DNA of 64,000 nucleotides from Dyadobacter flavalbus (GTDB taxonomy: Bacteria; Bacteroidota; Bacteroidia; Cytophagales; Spirosomataceae). Under the pieces are notes generated by a model. It worked only from the letters and a program-made list of their open reading frames with translations, was not told where the DNA came from and did not search any database. Within the stretch, counting starts at the first letter, position 1. Every line of letters starts with the position of its first letter. A program made the position numbers and the translations under genes. Positions 8,910 through 18,623 of the stretch are shown one piece after another. The stretch is taken from positions 178,091 through 242,090 of the forward strand of contig NZ_VBSN01000076.1 in assembly GCF_006149045.1 (NCBI RefSeq). The letters run 5' to 3'.

Positions 8910-9572
8910 TCATGCCAGCCAGCCGTCTTTCAACCGCACGGTCCGGTTTCCGTAACCTGCATTTACTTCCGAGTGCGTCACCTGAACAATGGTCACTTTG
9001 TCTTCCTTGTTGAGTTTCTGAAATAATTCCATGATTTCAATGGCTTGTTCGGAATGCAGGTTTCCGGTCGGTTCGTCGGCATAAATTACTTTCGGGTTGT
9101 GTACAATGGCTCTTGCCACGCCCACCAGCTGCTGTTGTCCGCCTGAAAGCTGATGCGGAAAAAGGTCTTTTTTGGCAACCATATTAAAGCGGTCGAGCAG
9201 TTCAGCAATGCGGCTTTTTCGTTCCGAAGACGGAGTTCCTTTGTAAAGCAATGGCGTTTCAATGTTTTCATAGACCGTCAGTTCGTCAATCAGGTGATAT
9301 GCCTGAAAAACAAAGCCGATATGATGGCGGTGCAGCTCCGTGCGTTTCTTTTCGGAAAGTTTCTGAACGGGTTCGTCCATAAAAAGATATTCACCTTCCG
9401 AGGGCTCTTCCAGCAAACCGAGTATATGCAGCAAAGTTGATTTTCCCGAGCCGGACGGCCCCATGATGGATACAAATTCACCTTCTTTGATGTTGAGATC
9501 AATGTGGCGCAGAACATACGTCTTGCCAAAACCTGCCGGATAATACTTCGAAATCTTGTCTAACTTGATCAT
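8910..9572 (-). CDS. ABC transporter ATP-binding protein (MacB/LolD family)
   Basis: A 220-residue stand-alone nucleotide-binding domain of the MacB/LolD/FtsE type. Walker A is GPSGSGKST (residues 39-47), the Q-loop lies in F-V-F-Q-A-Y-H-L, the signature is LSGGQQQ followed by LVGVARA, and Walker B is V-I-Y-A-D-E-P-T. The signature helix has Leu where most relatives have Arg (LSGGQQQR). Such ATPases drive FtsX-type permeases that extrude substrates or act as mechanotransducers. Here the next gene is tolC and no permease or membrane-fusion gene is adjacent; the nearest FtsX-type permease is at 15831-18239 on the same strand. Confidence 0.93.
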   Translation of the reverse strand: MIKLDKISKYYPAGFGKTYVLRHIDLNIKEGEFVSIMGPSGSGKSTLLHILGLLEEPSEGEYLFMDEPVQKLSEKKRTELHRHHIGFVFQAYHLIDELTVYENIETPLLYKGTPSSERKSRIAELLDRFNMVAKKDLFPHQLSGGQQQLVGVARAIVHNPKVIYADEPTGNLHSEQAIEIMELFQKLNKEDKVTIVQVTHSEVNAGYGNRTVRLKDGWLA

Positions 9573-10248
9573 ATAAAAACTGTAATTGAAAATTCAGGTG
9601 CAAATACCCGCTTCTCTGATGACTATCTTTTTTAAAAAGGCTTGCCAGAATATTAAGCTGTTGATAGCCAAAGAGTTTCCTTTTGGAGCGGAGTTGTGAT
9701 CGTTCGGAATCGTACAAATGTGTACGGTATCGGACGAGGTTATTTTCTTGTACCAAAAGCAGTTTTCAGCCTTTTCCACGCATGCCGTTCAGCCGGTTAT
9801 CCGCGTAAAAATACAGTCGCCGGCAGTCATGCAGCCTGGAACAACCGTCTGTTTTTGGTACAAATAATGATTTCCGGTAAATGTAAACGCTGGTATTTAT
9901 CGTCGTGTAGCAAACATCGTTGCAGTGCAGGACATTTTAAGTGAAATGTTCTTTTATATTTCCAGAATGTATACAGGAAATCCCGGTTTGAACTAACTTT
10001 ATGGAATAACAAGTATTTCAGCATAGCGTACGAACAACAAAGGTGCTGCGGTCAAGGTAATTATTCTACAAATCAGAAGCTATAAAACTTGCAGTTTGCA
10101 TCAATTCAGAAAGAAGAGGCTTTAAAATTATTTGTAAGTAAAGCCATAAATTTTAATTTCATTCCGATTTCTTCTACTTTTAAATAGTCCTTTCCTTTTG
10201 GCAATGCACATATGCTGCTGTTGATTTTTAAGTTTTAGTTAGTAAACA
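9573..10248. other. 676-bp gene-free region between divergent genes
   Basis: No open frame here looks coding. The region separates the leftward ABC-tolC operon from the rightward CheB-CheR kinase gene and should hold both promoters, but no convincing TAnnTTTG element was found. It contains an inverted repeat (TTGTACCAAAA at 9748-9758 and its exact complement at 9853-9863). Otherwise it is A/T-rich toward the kinase gene. Confidence 0.6.
9748..9863. repeat. 11-bp inverted repeat pair separated by 94 bp
   Basis: TTGTACCAAAA (9748-9758) and TTTTGGTACAA (9853-9863) are exact reverse complements. The match extends to 15 positions with one mismatch (AAAAGCAG against the complement AAAAACAG). It could be a pair of regulator sites in the divergent promoter region or the stem of a long-loop hairpin. 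No function is proven. Confidence 0.5.
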
Positions 10249-13200
10249 ATGTCAGAGAATAAAAACAAGCTTAAAAAAAAACAATCCGGCCAAATACCTG
10301 GTTCTATTGTTGTCATCGGCGGTTCGACAGGAGCACTGGAAGCGCTGACGCAGATTCTGGAACTGCTTTCCACAACGACCGGACTTGCATATATTTATGT
10401 ACAGCATACTTTTCAGGAAGGTGAAACCCGGCTCGAAGCCACGCTGGATACACTTACGTCCATGCCTGTGCTCAAAGCTGCCGAAGGGCTCAGGATCCTG
10501 GCGGACCATTTCTATATCGTTTATCCGGATTCCGGGCTGGAAGCAGTTGACGGGAAATTCGTACGGGTTAACAGCAGCCTGCCGCAGGAAGCAAACATGC
10601 CGGTTGACAGCTTTTTTATATCTTTATCTGAACATCAGCAGGACGGTATTATCGGCATTGTGCTTTCCGGGATCGGAAGCGACGGCACACTCGGCCTGAA
10701 GTCTATAAAGGCGGCCGGCGGCATCACGATTGTACAGGACGAAAGCGCCAGATTCCAGAGTATGCCGATATCTGCAATTTCCGAGGAAGTTGTGGACCTG
10801 ATCCTTTCTCCAAAGGAAATCGCCACAGAATTACTAAGGTTAAGCAAGAATTCGGCCATTTTCAGATCATTTAAATTCAATGAGGAGCAGCAGGATGCCG
10901 TTGATAAAGACCTTGTACTAATTCTCAGATACCTTAAAAAATCACTCGGAGTAGATTTTGAAAATTATAAGATCACAACGATCAGAAGACGGATTATCAG
11001 GCGCATGCTGCTTTTCAAGCTGGAAACCTTTGCCAGTTATCTTCAGTATCTGAAACTTCATGCTTCGGAAGCTAACCTGCTTTACGGCGACCTGCTGATC
11101 AATGTGACCAACTTTTTCCGGGACCCAGATACAATGGCGTATCTGAAGAACGAGCTGATTCCCAAAATCATTGAAAGCAAGAATCCGGGCGAGGCGATCA
11201 GGATATGGGTTGCAGGATGCTCTACCGGCCAGGAAGCTTATTCGCTGGCGATTATCTTCCTGGAAGTAATCGGGACACGACCGGCAAACATTCATATTTT
11301 TGCAAGTGACCTCAGCGAAGCAGCTATTACAAAGGCAAGGCTGGGCATTTATTCAGCAAGCGAAGTACAGGACATTTCGGAAGAGCGGCTTGAACGTTTT
11401 TTTATAAAAGTGGACGGTACTTACCGGATTAACAAAGCAGTTCGTGACCTTTGCGTATTTGCGCCGCATAACCTGCTGAAAGATCCTCCCTTTTCAAGGC
11501 TTGATCTGGTAAGCTGCCGCAATGTTCTGATTTACTTTGACAATCAGTTACAGCAGCAGGCTTTAAAAAGCTTTCATTATGCGCTGAACCCGGAAGGGCA
11601 TTTGCTGCTGGGGAAATCGGAAGGAGCAAGCAGTGTTGCTTCCCTTTTCATTCAGGCAGACAAAAATCATAAGGTTTTTACACGACGAAACGGTTATTCC
11701 ACTAAAATCCTTTATGATGTCGGTTCTTATACAAATGAAGCTAAACTACCCCAAATGCCACAAAAAAGGCCAGTATCGGGTAACTCACCCGTAACCACAA
11801 TCGATCTTGAACAAATCATTGACGACCTGCTGCTGACCCGGTATGTTCCGGCGAGCGTCGTTGTGGATCAGGATCTGGAAATTATACAACTGCGCGGTTC
11901 CACAGGGCTTTTTCTTGAGCCTTCGCCGGGAAAACCAAGTTTCAATCTGGCCCGGATGGCAAGGCCCGTACTGGTTCTGGAACTGCGGAATCTGGTTCAT
12001 AAAGCACGGAAAACAGGCTTGCCCGTTTCCCGGTCGGGACTGGAAATTCAGGTGAACGGCCAGACACATTATGTGAAAATCGAAGCCGTTCCTGTAAAAG
12101 GCCCCGCAGATCAGCTGCTTTGTCTGGTTCTCTTTCAGGAAATAATCCCTGAAAAATCTGCATCGCTGCCTTACTCGGATGCCGGTAACCATCGTATCAA
12201 GGAACTGGAAGAACAGCTTGCCGCGCTAAGGGAAGACATGCATTCGATTATTGAAGAGCACGAGGCCACAAACGAAGAGCTGCAGTCGGCAAACGAGGAA
12301 ATCGTCAGCAGCAATGAGGAACTCCAGAGTATCAATGAAGAACTGGAAACCAGCAAGGAAGAAATAGAATCCACGAACGAAGAGTTGCTGACGATCAATC
12401 AGGAACTTCAGGTCCGGAACGATCAGCTTACCGAGGCTTATGGTTACTCGGAAGCCATTCTGAATACCATTCACGAAGCTACGCTGGTGCTCGACAAAAA
12501 CCTGCGCATTAAAGTCGCCAACAAGGCATTTCATAAAATTTTCCGGATTCTGGAGCCGAACATCCGCGGAATGATGCTTTACGAGCTGGGCCAGAGGCAA
12601 TGGGATATTCCGGTGCTGCGGCAAATGCTTTCGAATGTCATTGTCAACGATGCCATCATTACTTCTTTTGAGGTTAGCCTTTCTTTTGAAGGAATCGGTG
12701 AAAAAATCATGCTGCTGCATGCGCGCAAAGTGGTGCAGCATCAGCGTCAGCAGGCTATTCTGCTCGTTATGGAAGATATTACCGAGCACCGCAGGGCACA
12801 GAAACTTTTGCAGGAACGGCAAACGTGGTTTGTAAACCTGATCAACGATGCTCCGACGCTGATCTGGGTTTCAAAATCCAGCGGCGAAATCAGCTTTTTG
12901 AATAAAGCATGGCAGGAATTTACCGGCAATCAGTCGGAAATGGATATCATCAGGCACATTCATCCCGAAGATCAGGAAAATTACCTTGCCCGTTATTCGC
13001 AGGCTTTCCTGGCGCGCAAGCCCCTGAATTTTGAATACCGCCTGCTGCGTGCCGACGGCGCTTACCGCTGGATGCTGGAAAATGCCAAGCCGATGTTTGA
13101 CAGTAACAATGTATTCACCGGCTACATCGGGAACTGCGTGGAAGTTCATCTGCAGAAAACGATGACGCAGGAACTCAACCGGCATGTAGACCAGCGCACG

Positions 13201-14424
13201 CGGGAACTTCAGCATATGAACATCGAGCTTGAGAATGCCAATTACAAACTGACAGAAACTGCGGAAAGTCTTCAGGCCGTGCTGGACAGTTCGCCTGCAT
13301 CCATCGGATTTTTCAAAATGATTTTCAATGATTCGAATGAAGTTGAAGATTTCAAGCTTCTGATTTATAATCACAAGTTCCGGAAGTATTTCCCTGAATT
13401 AAGCAACAGCACCGAGCACAAAATGGCGTCTGAACTTTATTCTGCCTTTGAACTGGACAAAATGAAGCATGTTGCATTGACTGCAACCAGCCATTATGAA
13501 GAAAAACTGCAGGAAAACGGCAAATGGCTCGGTATTTCCATTACCAAACACGATTCCGGGGTCGTTGTTACGCAGCTCAACATTACGGCTATAAAGGAGT
13601 CGGAAAAGAAACAGTATGAACTGATCCAGCAGCTGGAAGGAGCGGGGCAAACGCTGGCTGCACTCGAAAGCATGCGTCAGTATGTGCGCGACCGCGGAGA
13701 ATTCCTTCGTTCCACTTCACACGATCTGAGAGGAAGCTTCGGCATTATTGTAGGTGCCGCCAGCCTGCTGAACATGATGGATGTGGAAGAAGACCGTAAC
13801 AAAACACTCGATATGCTGCAGCGAAGCCTGAAACAGGTGACTTACATGATTAATCAGCTGCTGGATTATTCACGGCTGGAATCAGGGCAGGAGGAACTGC
13901 AGATTGCTTCCTTTGATGTTTCCGAGCTGTTTACCGAATTATGCGAAACTTCGTTTGTAATGGCACAGCAAAAGAAATTGGCGTTGCCGTATTCTGGTCC
14001 TCAAAGTATGAAAATTGACGGCGACATAGTCAAAGTCCGGCGTATAGCACAGAACCTGATTTTAAATGCAATCAAATACACAAGCAAGGGCGAAGTAAGA
14101 ATAAGCTGGGGAACTGAAGAAAATCCGGAAGAAAAGCGCTGGTTTTTGATGGTACAGGACACCGGGCCGGGCATAACGGATGAACTGATCAGCAAGCTTA
14201 CAGAATCTGCTGTTCATATTGAAAGTGATAACATCCGGGAACCGAAAGCTTCACAGGAATCGGGCGGAGAAGGCATCGGCCTTTTCATTGTCAAGAAACT
14301 CATTGCCATGCTTCATGCCAATTTATACATTGAAAGCGATCCTGGAAAAGGAACGATGTTCAGGGTTTCATTTCCTGCTTCGTACTATTTTCCTGATTCC
14401 GAGATTCTGCCTATAAGCATGTAA
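10249..14424 (+). CDS. CheB-CheR-PAS hybrid sensor histidine kinase
   Basis: A single 1391-residue chain joins several signalling modules. Residues about 19-200 are a CheB methylesterase domain with an intact triad (Ser26 in GGSTG, His53 in VQH, Asp145 in GSDG) and no receiver domain. About 220-490 is a CheR methyltransferase domain (R-R-R-I-x-R-R-M basic helix, V-A-G-C-S-T-G-Q-E-A-Y SAM motif, V-S-C-R-N-V-L-I-Y-F). About 660-725 is a coiled coil with repeated (S/T)NEEL units. PAS domains follow at about 735-850, 855-985 and 1030-1125. A histidine kinase ends it: H-box SHDLR (His1158), N-box with Asn1269/Asn1273, DTGPGI and GGEGIGLF. No response regulator or chemotaxis gene lies nearby; inputs and targets are unknown. 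Confidence 0.95.
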   Translation: MSENKNKLKKKQSGQIPGSIVVIGGSTGALEALTQILELLSTTTGLAYIYVQHTFQEGETRLEATLDTLTSMPVLKAAEGLRILADHFYIVYPDSGLEAVDGKFVRVNSSLPQEANMPVDSFFISLSEHQQDGIIGIVLSGIGSDGTLGLKSIKAAGGITIVQDESARFQSMPISAISEEVVDLILSPKEIATELLRLSKNSAIFRSFKFNEEQQDAVDKDLVLILRYLKKSLGVDFENYKITTIRRRIIRRMLLFKLETFASYLQYLKLHASEANLLYGDLLINVTNFFRDPDTMAYLKNELIPKIIESKNPGEAIRIWVAGCSTGQEAYSLAIIFLEVIGTRPANIHIFASDLSEAAITKARLGIYSASEVQDISEERLERFFIKVDGTYRINKAVRDLCVFAPHNLLKDPPFSRLDLVSCRNVLIYFDNQLQQQALKSFHYALNPEGHLLLGKSEGASSVASLFIQADKNHKVFTRRNGYSTKILYDVGSYTNEAKLPQMPQKRPVSGNSPVTTIDLEQIIDDLLLTRYVPASVVVDQDLEIIQLRGSTGLFLEPSPGKPSFNLARMARPVLVLELRNLVHKARKTGLPVSRSGLEIQVNGQTHYVKIEAVPVKGPADQLLCLVLFQEIIPEKSASLPYSDAGNHRIKELEEQLAALREDMHSIIEEHEATNEELQSANEEIVSSNEELQSINEELETSKEEIESTNEELLTINQELQVRNDQLTEAYGYSEAILNTIHEATLVLDKNLRIKVANKAFHKIFRILEPNIRGMMLYELGQRQWDIPVLRQMLSNVIVNDAIITSFEVSLSFEGIGEKIMLLHARKVVQHQRQQAILLVMEDITEHRRAQKLLQERQTWFVNLINDAPTLIWVSKSSGEISFLNKAWQEFTGNQSEMDIIRHIHPEDQENYLARYSQAFLARKPLNFEYRLLRADGAYRWMLENAKPMFDSNNVFTGYIGNCVEVHLQKTMTQELNRHVDQRTRELQHMNIELENANYKLTETAESLQAVLDSSPASIGFFKMIFNDSNEVEDFKLLIYNHKFRKYFPELSNSTEHKMASELYSAFELDKMKHVALTATSHYEEKLQENGKWLGISITKHDSGVVVTQLNITAIKESEKKQYELIQQLEGAGQTLAALESMRQYVRDRGEFLRSTSHDLRGSFGIIVGAASLLNMMDVEEDRNKTLDMLQRSLKQVTYMINQLLDYSRLESGQEELQIASFDVSELFTELCETSFVMAQQKKLALPYSGPQSMKIDGDIVKVRRIAQNLILNAIKYTSKGEVRISWGTEENPEEKRWFLMVQDTGPGITDELISKLTESAVHIESDNIREPKASQESGGEGIGLFIVKKLIAMLHANLYIESDPGKGTMFRVSFPASYYFPDSEILPISM

Positions 14425-14557
14425 GCAGTTTATCAGGCAAATGGGATTCTTTAAATAACTAAATTGATTTTATCAATAAACTGTATGGTTTTCCCGAAAA
14501 AGCAGAACATAAATCATTGTCAAACTTGTTACTCCGGAGAACACCACAATTAATAAG

Positions 14558-15802
14558 TTGAAAACAGTAACTTCACAAGATCCATACGCAGCGCTCCGCT
14601 ATTCTGATTTCCGGTTTTATATTTCCAATACTTTTCTGTTTTCGGCAAGTATTCTTATTCAGGAAGTAATTGTCGCGTATGAACTATATAAAATGACTCA
14701 TGACCCGCTTGCCCTGGGATTGATCGGGCTTGCCGAGGTTATTCCGTTTATCATTACTTCGCTTTTCGGAGGTTACATTGCCGATCAGAAGAATAAAATA
14801 ACGATCATGCACATCAGTCTGGTGGTTATTCTGCTGGGTTCGGTGATTTTATACACCGCTTTTCAGCCCGGAATTTACAATATGCTGTCGCAGTCGCAGC
14901 ATCTGATTGTTATTTATTCGGTTTTTGCTTTGATAGGCTTTGCAAAAGGATTTTATTCTCCCGCCTCCAGTTCACTGAAACCGTTTCTGGTGCCGAGGGC
15001 AATTTATCATAATTCCTCCACATGGAGCAGTTCATTCTGGCAGGCAGGTTCCATAACCGGGCCGGCCATTGCCGGTTTCTTGTATGCTTACATGGGGCTT
15101 ACCAATACGCTCCTGCTGGTTATTGCCAATTTCGTTGTTTGCTGGATATTGCTGGGCATGATCAAAACGCGGCCTGAACTGGCAAAAATATCCCAGCCGA
15201 TCCTCGAAAGTCTTAAAGAAGGATTTCGTTTTGTGTTCCGGACCAGGATTGTACTTTACGCCATTTCGCTCGATCTGTTTTCTGTACTGTTTGGCGGCGT
15301 AGTAGCCATTTTGCCGGTATTTGCAGAGGACATTCTGAAAGTAGGGCCCGAAGGACTGGGACTGCTCCGGGCTGCTCCTTCCATCGGCTCGCTGCTTACG
15401 ATGTTTGCCATGGCGTACTTTCCGCCCACGCACAATGCCTGGCGGAACATGCTGATTGCGGTTGCCGGATTTGGCGTATTCACGATTGTTTTTGCTCTTT
15501 CAACCAACTTCCTGCTGTCCTGCGCGGCGCTTTTTGCCACCGGTGTTTTCGATAGTGTAAGTGTAATTGTACGGCAAACCATCCTTCAGATTTATCCGCC
15601 GGATGAAATGCGCGGGCGGGTTGCGGCAGTGAACGGCATGTTTGTGAGTTCTTCCAATGAGCTGGGTGCTTTTGAATCCGGCGCCATGGCCAAGGCTTTT
15701 GGAACGGTTCCTTCCGTAATGATCGGCGGCATCGTCACGATTGTTGTCGTTTCATGGATTTACCTGAATTCCAAAGATCTGTTTTCGGTAAGGCTGAGTT
15801 AA
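14558..15802 (+). CDS. MFS transporter (EntS/MFS_3-like exporter)
   Basis: The 414-residue protein shows about 11-12 hydrophobic helices. The cytoplasmic loop motif between helices 2 and 3 is G-G-Y-I-A-D-Q-K-N-K (residues 70-79), the major-facilitator motif A variant found in the EntS/MFS_3 group. A second loop near residue 345 reads P-x-E-M-R-G-R-V, typical of that group. The role is probably export of a siderophore, drug or other small molecule; the substrate is unknown. Translation must start at a TTG at 14558, because the next ATG falls after the first helix. The open frame extends only 15 codons further upstream. Confidence 0.9.
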   Translation: MKTVTSQDPYAALRYSDFRFYISNTFLFSASILIQEVIVAYELYKMTHDPLALGLIGLAEVIPFIITSLFGGYIADQKNKITIMHISLVVILLGSVILYTAFQPGIYNMLSQSQHLIVIYSVFALIGFAKGFYSPASSSLKPFLVPRAIYHNSSTWSSSFWQAGSITGPAIAGFLYAYMGLTNTLLLVIANFVVCWILLGMIKTRPELAKISQPILESLKEGFRFVFRTRIVLYAISLDLFSVLFGGVVAILPVFAEDILKVGPEGLGLLRAAPSIGSLLTMFAMAYFPPTHNAWRNMLIAVAGFGVFTIVFALSTNFLLSCAALFATGVFDSVSVIVRQTILQIYPPDEMRGRVAAVNGMFVSSSNELGAFESGAMAKAFGTVPSVMIGGIVTIVVVSWIYLNSKDLFSVRLS

Positions 15803-15830
15803 AGCGTTTGCCAGATATTTATCCGGTTTT

Positions 15831-18239
15831 CTAATCCGTTTTCAGGGACTTTACAGGGTTCATTAAAGCAGCTTTATACGTCTGCATGCAAACGATGATG
15901 CTGATGATTGTCCCGAAGAAAAGTCCGGCCCATGCAAATGTGGAAAAGCCGATTTCAATACGGTAAGCATAATTCTGAAGCCATTTGCTCATGGTGATGT
16001 AAACCAGCGGAAAAGATACAGCGGCAGCGAACAGCAGTACAAGCAGGAATTCCCTCAGAAACAGCAAGATAATACTGATTCCCGAAGCGCCCAGAACCTT
16101 GCGTATCCCGACTTCTCTTGTACGGCGGGCAACGTTCAGTGAAACCATTCCCAGAACGCCGAGCAGAACAATGACCACCGAAAGTATTGTAGCAAGCTGC
16201 GACGCTTTTTTCAGCTGAACTTCCGATTGATAAAGTTTCTGAAGCGTATCGTCCATGAAAGTGTATTCAAACGGCGCATCGGGCATGAGTTCCCGCCATT
16301 TTTGTTCAATAGCAGCCATCGATTCGCTTAAATCTGAAGGGTTCAGCCTGAAAGTAAGGTACCTGTAAGCGCCGCTTTCGCGCACGTGAATAATGGCCAG
16401 CGGCTTGATGGCCTTGTGCATGGATTCAAAATGAAAATTATGAATGACGCCTTCGATCGACAGCGGCCTTGGAAAATAATGTACCCTGATCTGGCGGCCC
16501 ACTGCTTCTTCAGCACTTTTATACCCTAATGCTTTCAGCACAGCTTCGTTTATAATGATTTTGTCGGTATAAAAAGATTCGCCCTGACCGGATTGAAAGT
16601 ACTTTCCCGAGACCATTTTTAAACTGTACGTATCGGCGTATTTTTCATCCGTTGCAAGGAACTGCGTATGAATGGCTTCCGTGGAGTCCTGGCCAATTTT
16701 GTAAATGCCGTAATGTCCGCCGTTGTTGCCGTTCGGGATTTCATAGGACAAACTGACCTGCTTTACTTCCTTAAGTCGTGAAAATTCATTCCTGACCGAT
16801 TCCATTCTGGCCAGACCTTCCGGTGTCCAGTCGCGGGGAACAGCCAGGGAAACCAGTGATTCTTTATTGTAACCAAGATCTTTGCTGAAAAAGAAATTTA
16901 CCTGCTGCGATACAACGGCGGCGCAGGCAAAAACAAACAGCGCCGTTACAAACTGCGAAGCAACAAGCAGCCTTCGGAACAGCATATTTTCTTTCATCGA
17001 TTTCAGCTTGCCTTTCATGGAATCAAGCGAAGGAACGCCGGAAAGCACAAAAGCCGGGTAGATACCAGCCAGCGAGCCGACGAGCAAAGCACTTGCAACC
17101 GGTATGAAAATGGAATAAGGAAACAAATGGATCAATGAATCCAGCGGTTTCCCCAACAGGTTTCCAAATAGTGTCCGGAATGCTTCATAGCATGCGACTG
17201 ACAGGATTACGGAACAAAATGCAAGCAAGATGGATTCAGCAAGAAACTGGCCGACAAGCTGCCGTTTAAGGCTTCCCAATACTTTGCGTACACCGATTTC
17301 TTTTAACCTTGAAGAAGATTTCCCGATAGAAATATTGACAAAATTGACAATGGCCATCAGCATAATAAACGCAGTAACGCCGGAAAGCGTCAGGATCATT
17401 TTTCTGACCAAACCGTCATTGGCTTCGCGGTAATAATCCGTCAGGGAAGTTAAATAAACCTGCAGATCGGTTTTTATATTTTCAGGAGCATGCGTCGCCA
17501 GAATTTGTGCAACCGGTTTTTTCAGTTTTTCCTTTGTAACGCCATCGCGGAGTTCTACATACGTGATTATGAACGGATTTTGCCAGTTGTTTTCCGAGCC
17601 TTTCCTTCCTTCCAGGCTGCTGAGCGGTATGAACAGCTCTGCCTGATTTTGTAACAGATGGCTTACTGAATTATTGGAAAGCGTTTTCAGGACGGCCGAA
17701 ACTTCATATTCCTGTTTTCCGCCTACGAAGTTATGCAGTGTAAGGGTTTCACCCACGGCATTGGTTTTTCCAAAGTATTTCAATGCTTTGTCTTCTGTAA
17801 TAACAATGGAATTAGGCTTGCTCAGCGCGGCGCCTGCATTGCCATCAACAAGCGGAAAGCCGTACATGGAAAGCAGCGTGGAATCGCCTGTCTGTACATC
17901 CTCGCGAAAATGTTTGTCGCCTTTGGAAACGGCCACGGTAATGGCATCATAGCGATAGTAATTGGCGACCAGGTCCGGATATTCTTCTTTAAGCGTTTTG
18001 CCAAGAGGCCCAAGGGTAGCTATGTCAATCCCCATATCGGGGTTTTTCCATTTGCTGCGGATAATGTACTGGTTTTCGGTATTCCTTAAATCCCGGTTCA
18101 CTTTCAGTTCGCCCCATATGTAGCTCATGATAAGAAAGCTGAATGTCATTCCGACCGACAGGCCGAAAATGGTGACAAACGAGTAGAACTTGCGTTTGAG
18201 AATATTCCGCCAGGCAATTTTGAAATAGTTTTTAAGCAT
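15831..18239 (-). CDS. ABC transporter permease, FtsX/MacB type (two-unit)
   Basis: An 802-residue permease built from two copies of the MacB periplasmic core plus FtsX domain plan: an N-terminal membrane helix (about 20-42), a periplasmic region, three helices around 290-405, a helix near 430-450, a second periplasmic region, then three helices at about 685-790. Motifs such as R-L-K-E-I-G-V-R-K-V-L-G (repeated as R-T-R-E-V-G-I-R-K-V-L-G in the second half) are the coupling segments of this family. Such duplicated permeases are frequent in Bacteroidota and often stand alone. The ATPase at 8910-9572 is a possible partner but is 6 kb away with intervening genes on the other strand. Confidence 0.93.
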   Translation of the reverse strand: MLKNYFKIAWRNILKRKFYSFVTIFGLSVGMTFSFLIMSYIWGELKVNRDLRNTENQYIIRSKWKNPDMGIDIATLGPLGKTLKEEYPDLVANYYRYDAITVAVSKGDKHFREDVQTGDSTLLSMYGFPLVDGNAGAALSKPNSIVITEDKALKYFGKTNAVGETLTLHNFVGGKQEYEVSAVLKTLSNNSVSHLLQNQAELFIPLSSLEGRKGSENNWQNPFIITYVELRDGVTKEKLKKPVAQILATHAPENIKTDLQVYLTSLTDYYREANDGLVRKMILTLSGVTAFIMLMAIVNFVNISIGKSSSRLKEIGVRKVLGSLKRQLVGQFLAESILLAFCSVILSVACYEAFRTLFGNLLGKPLDSLIHLFPYSIFIPVASALLVGSLAGIYPAFVLSGVPSLDSMKGKLKSMKENMLFRRLLVASQFVTALFVFACAAVVSQQVNFFFSKDLGYNKESLVSLAVPRDWTPEGLARMESVRNEFSRLKEVKQVSLSYEIPNGNNGGHYGIYKIGQDSTEAIHTQFLATDEKYADTYSLKMVSGKYFQSGQGESFYTDKIIINEAVLKALGYKSAEEAVGRQIRVHYFPRPLSIEGVIHNFHFESMHKAIKPLAIIHVRESGAYRYLTFRLNPSDLSESMAAIEQKWRELMPDAPFEYTFMDDTLQKLYQSEVQLKKASQLATILSVVIVLLGVLGMVSLNVARRTREVGIRKVLGASGISIILLFLREFLLVLLFAAAVSFPLVYITMSKWLQNYAYRIEIGFSTFAWAGLFFGTIISIIVCMQTYKAALMNPVKSLKTD

Positions 18240-18623
18240 GTGTAACTGAGATCATTTAGGTGAGTAAGACAAAGCTAGGCCAAATGTGCTTTCAGAAAAT
18301 ACAGCGGATCGTGGTTTAACTATTTTTAACCTTTTACTACACATGCCGGATTGTTGCTGGACAGCAGGAAGTCTGAGGTTGAATGGTTTGGTGCCAAACG
18401 TGTGAAGACATACGTTCATGCGTCCAAGGGCGCCCGTACCCGTTCCGTGCAGATTTGCTTCAGACCAGCAGCAAATTAATCCGGATCATTGAGCATGAAT
18501 TTCAATCCCCACAGGCAAAATTTAAGCATATCAACGTTCCATGCCGTCAAAATTCCTATTTTTGCCAAATTCATGATTTTAATGGATTTACAGTCTTTTT
18601 TCAATAGATTTTAAACAAACAGA
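18240..18623. other. 384-bp intergenic region between divergent permease and glyS
   Basis: No coding frame is supported. CAAAGCTA at 18270-18277 is a leftward TAnnTTTG-type -7 element (TAGCTTTG on the minus strand), 31 bp upstream of the permease ATG. TATTTTTG at 18557-18564 is a rightward one for glyS. Nothing else was recognised. Confidence 0.5.
18557..18564 (+). promoter_or_regulatory. Predicted -7 element of glyS
   Basis: TATTTTTG fits TAnnTTTG and lies 60 bp upstream of the glyS ATG. No good -33 element was seen at 19-21 bp spacing. Confidence 0.4.

Noticed and set aside
9594..10024. Short open frames in the 9.6-10.2 kb gap
   Set aside because: They lack conserved features, plausible starts or agreement between frames; the region is better explained as regulatory DNA.
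18383..18607. A 74-codon frame upstream of glyS
   Set aside because: It overlaps the predicted glyS promoter and has no signal, domain or suitable start context.
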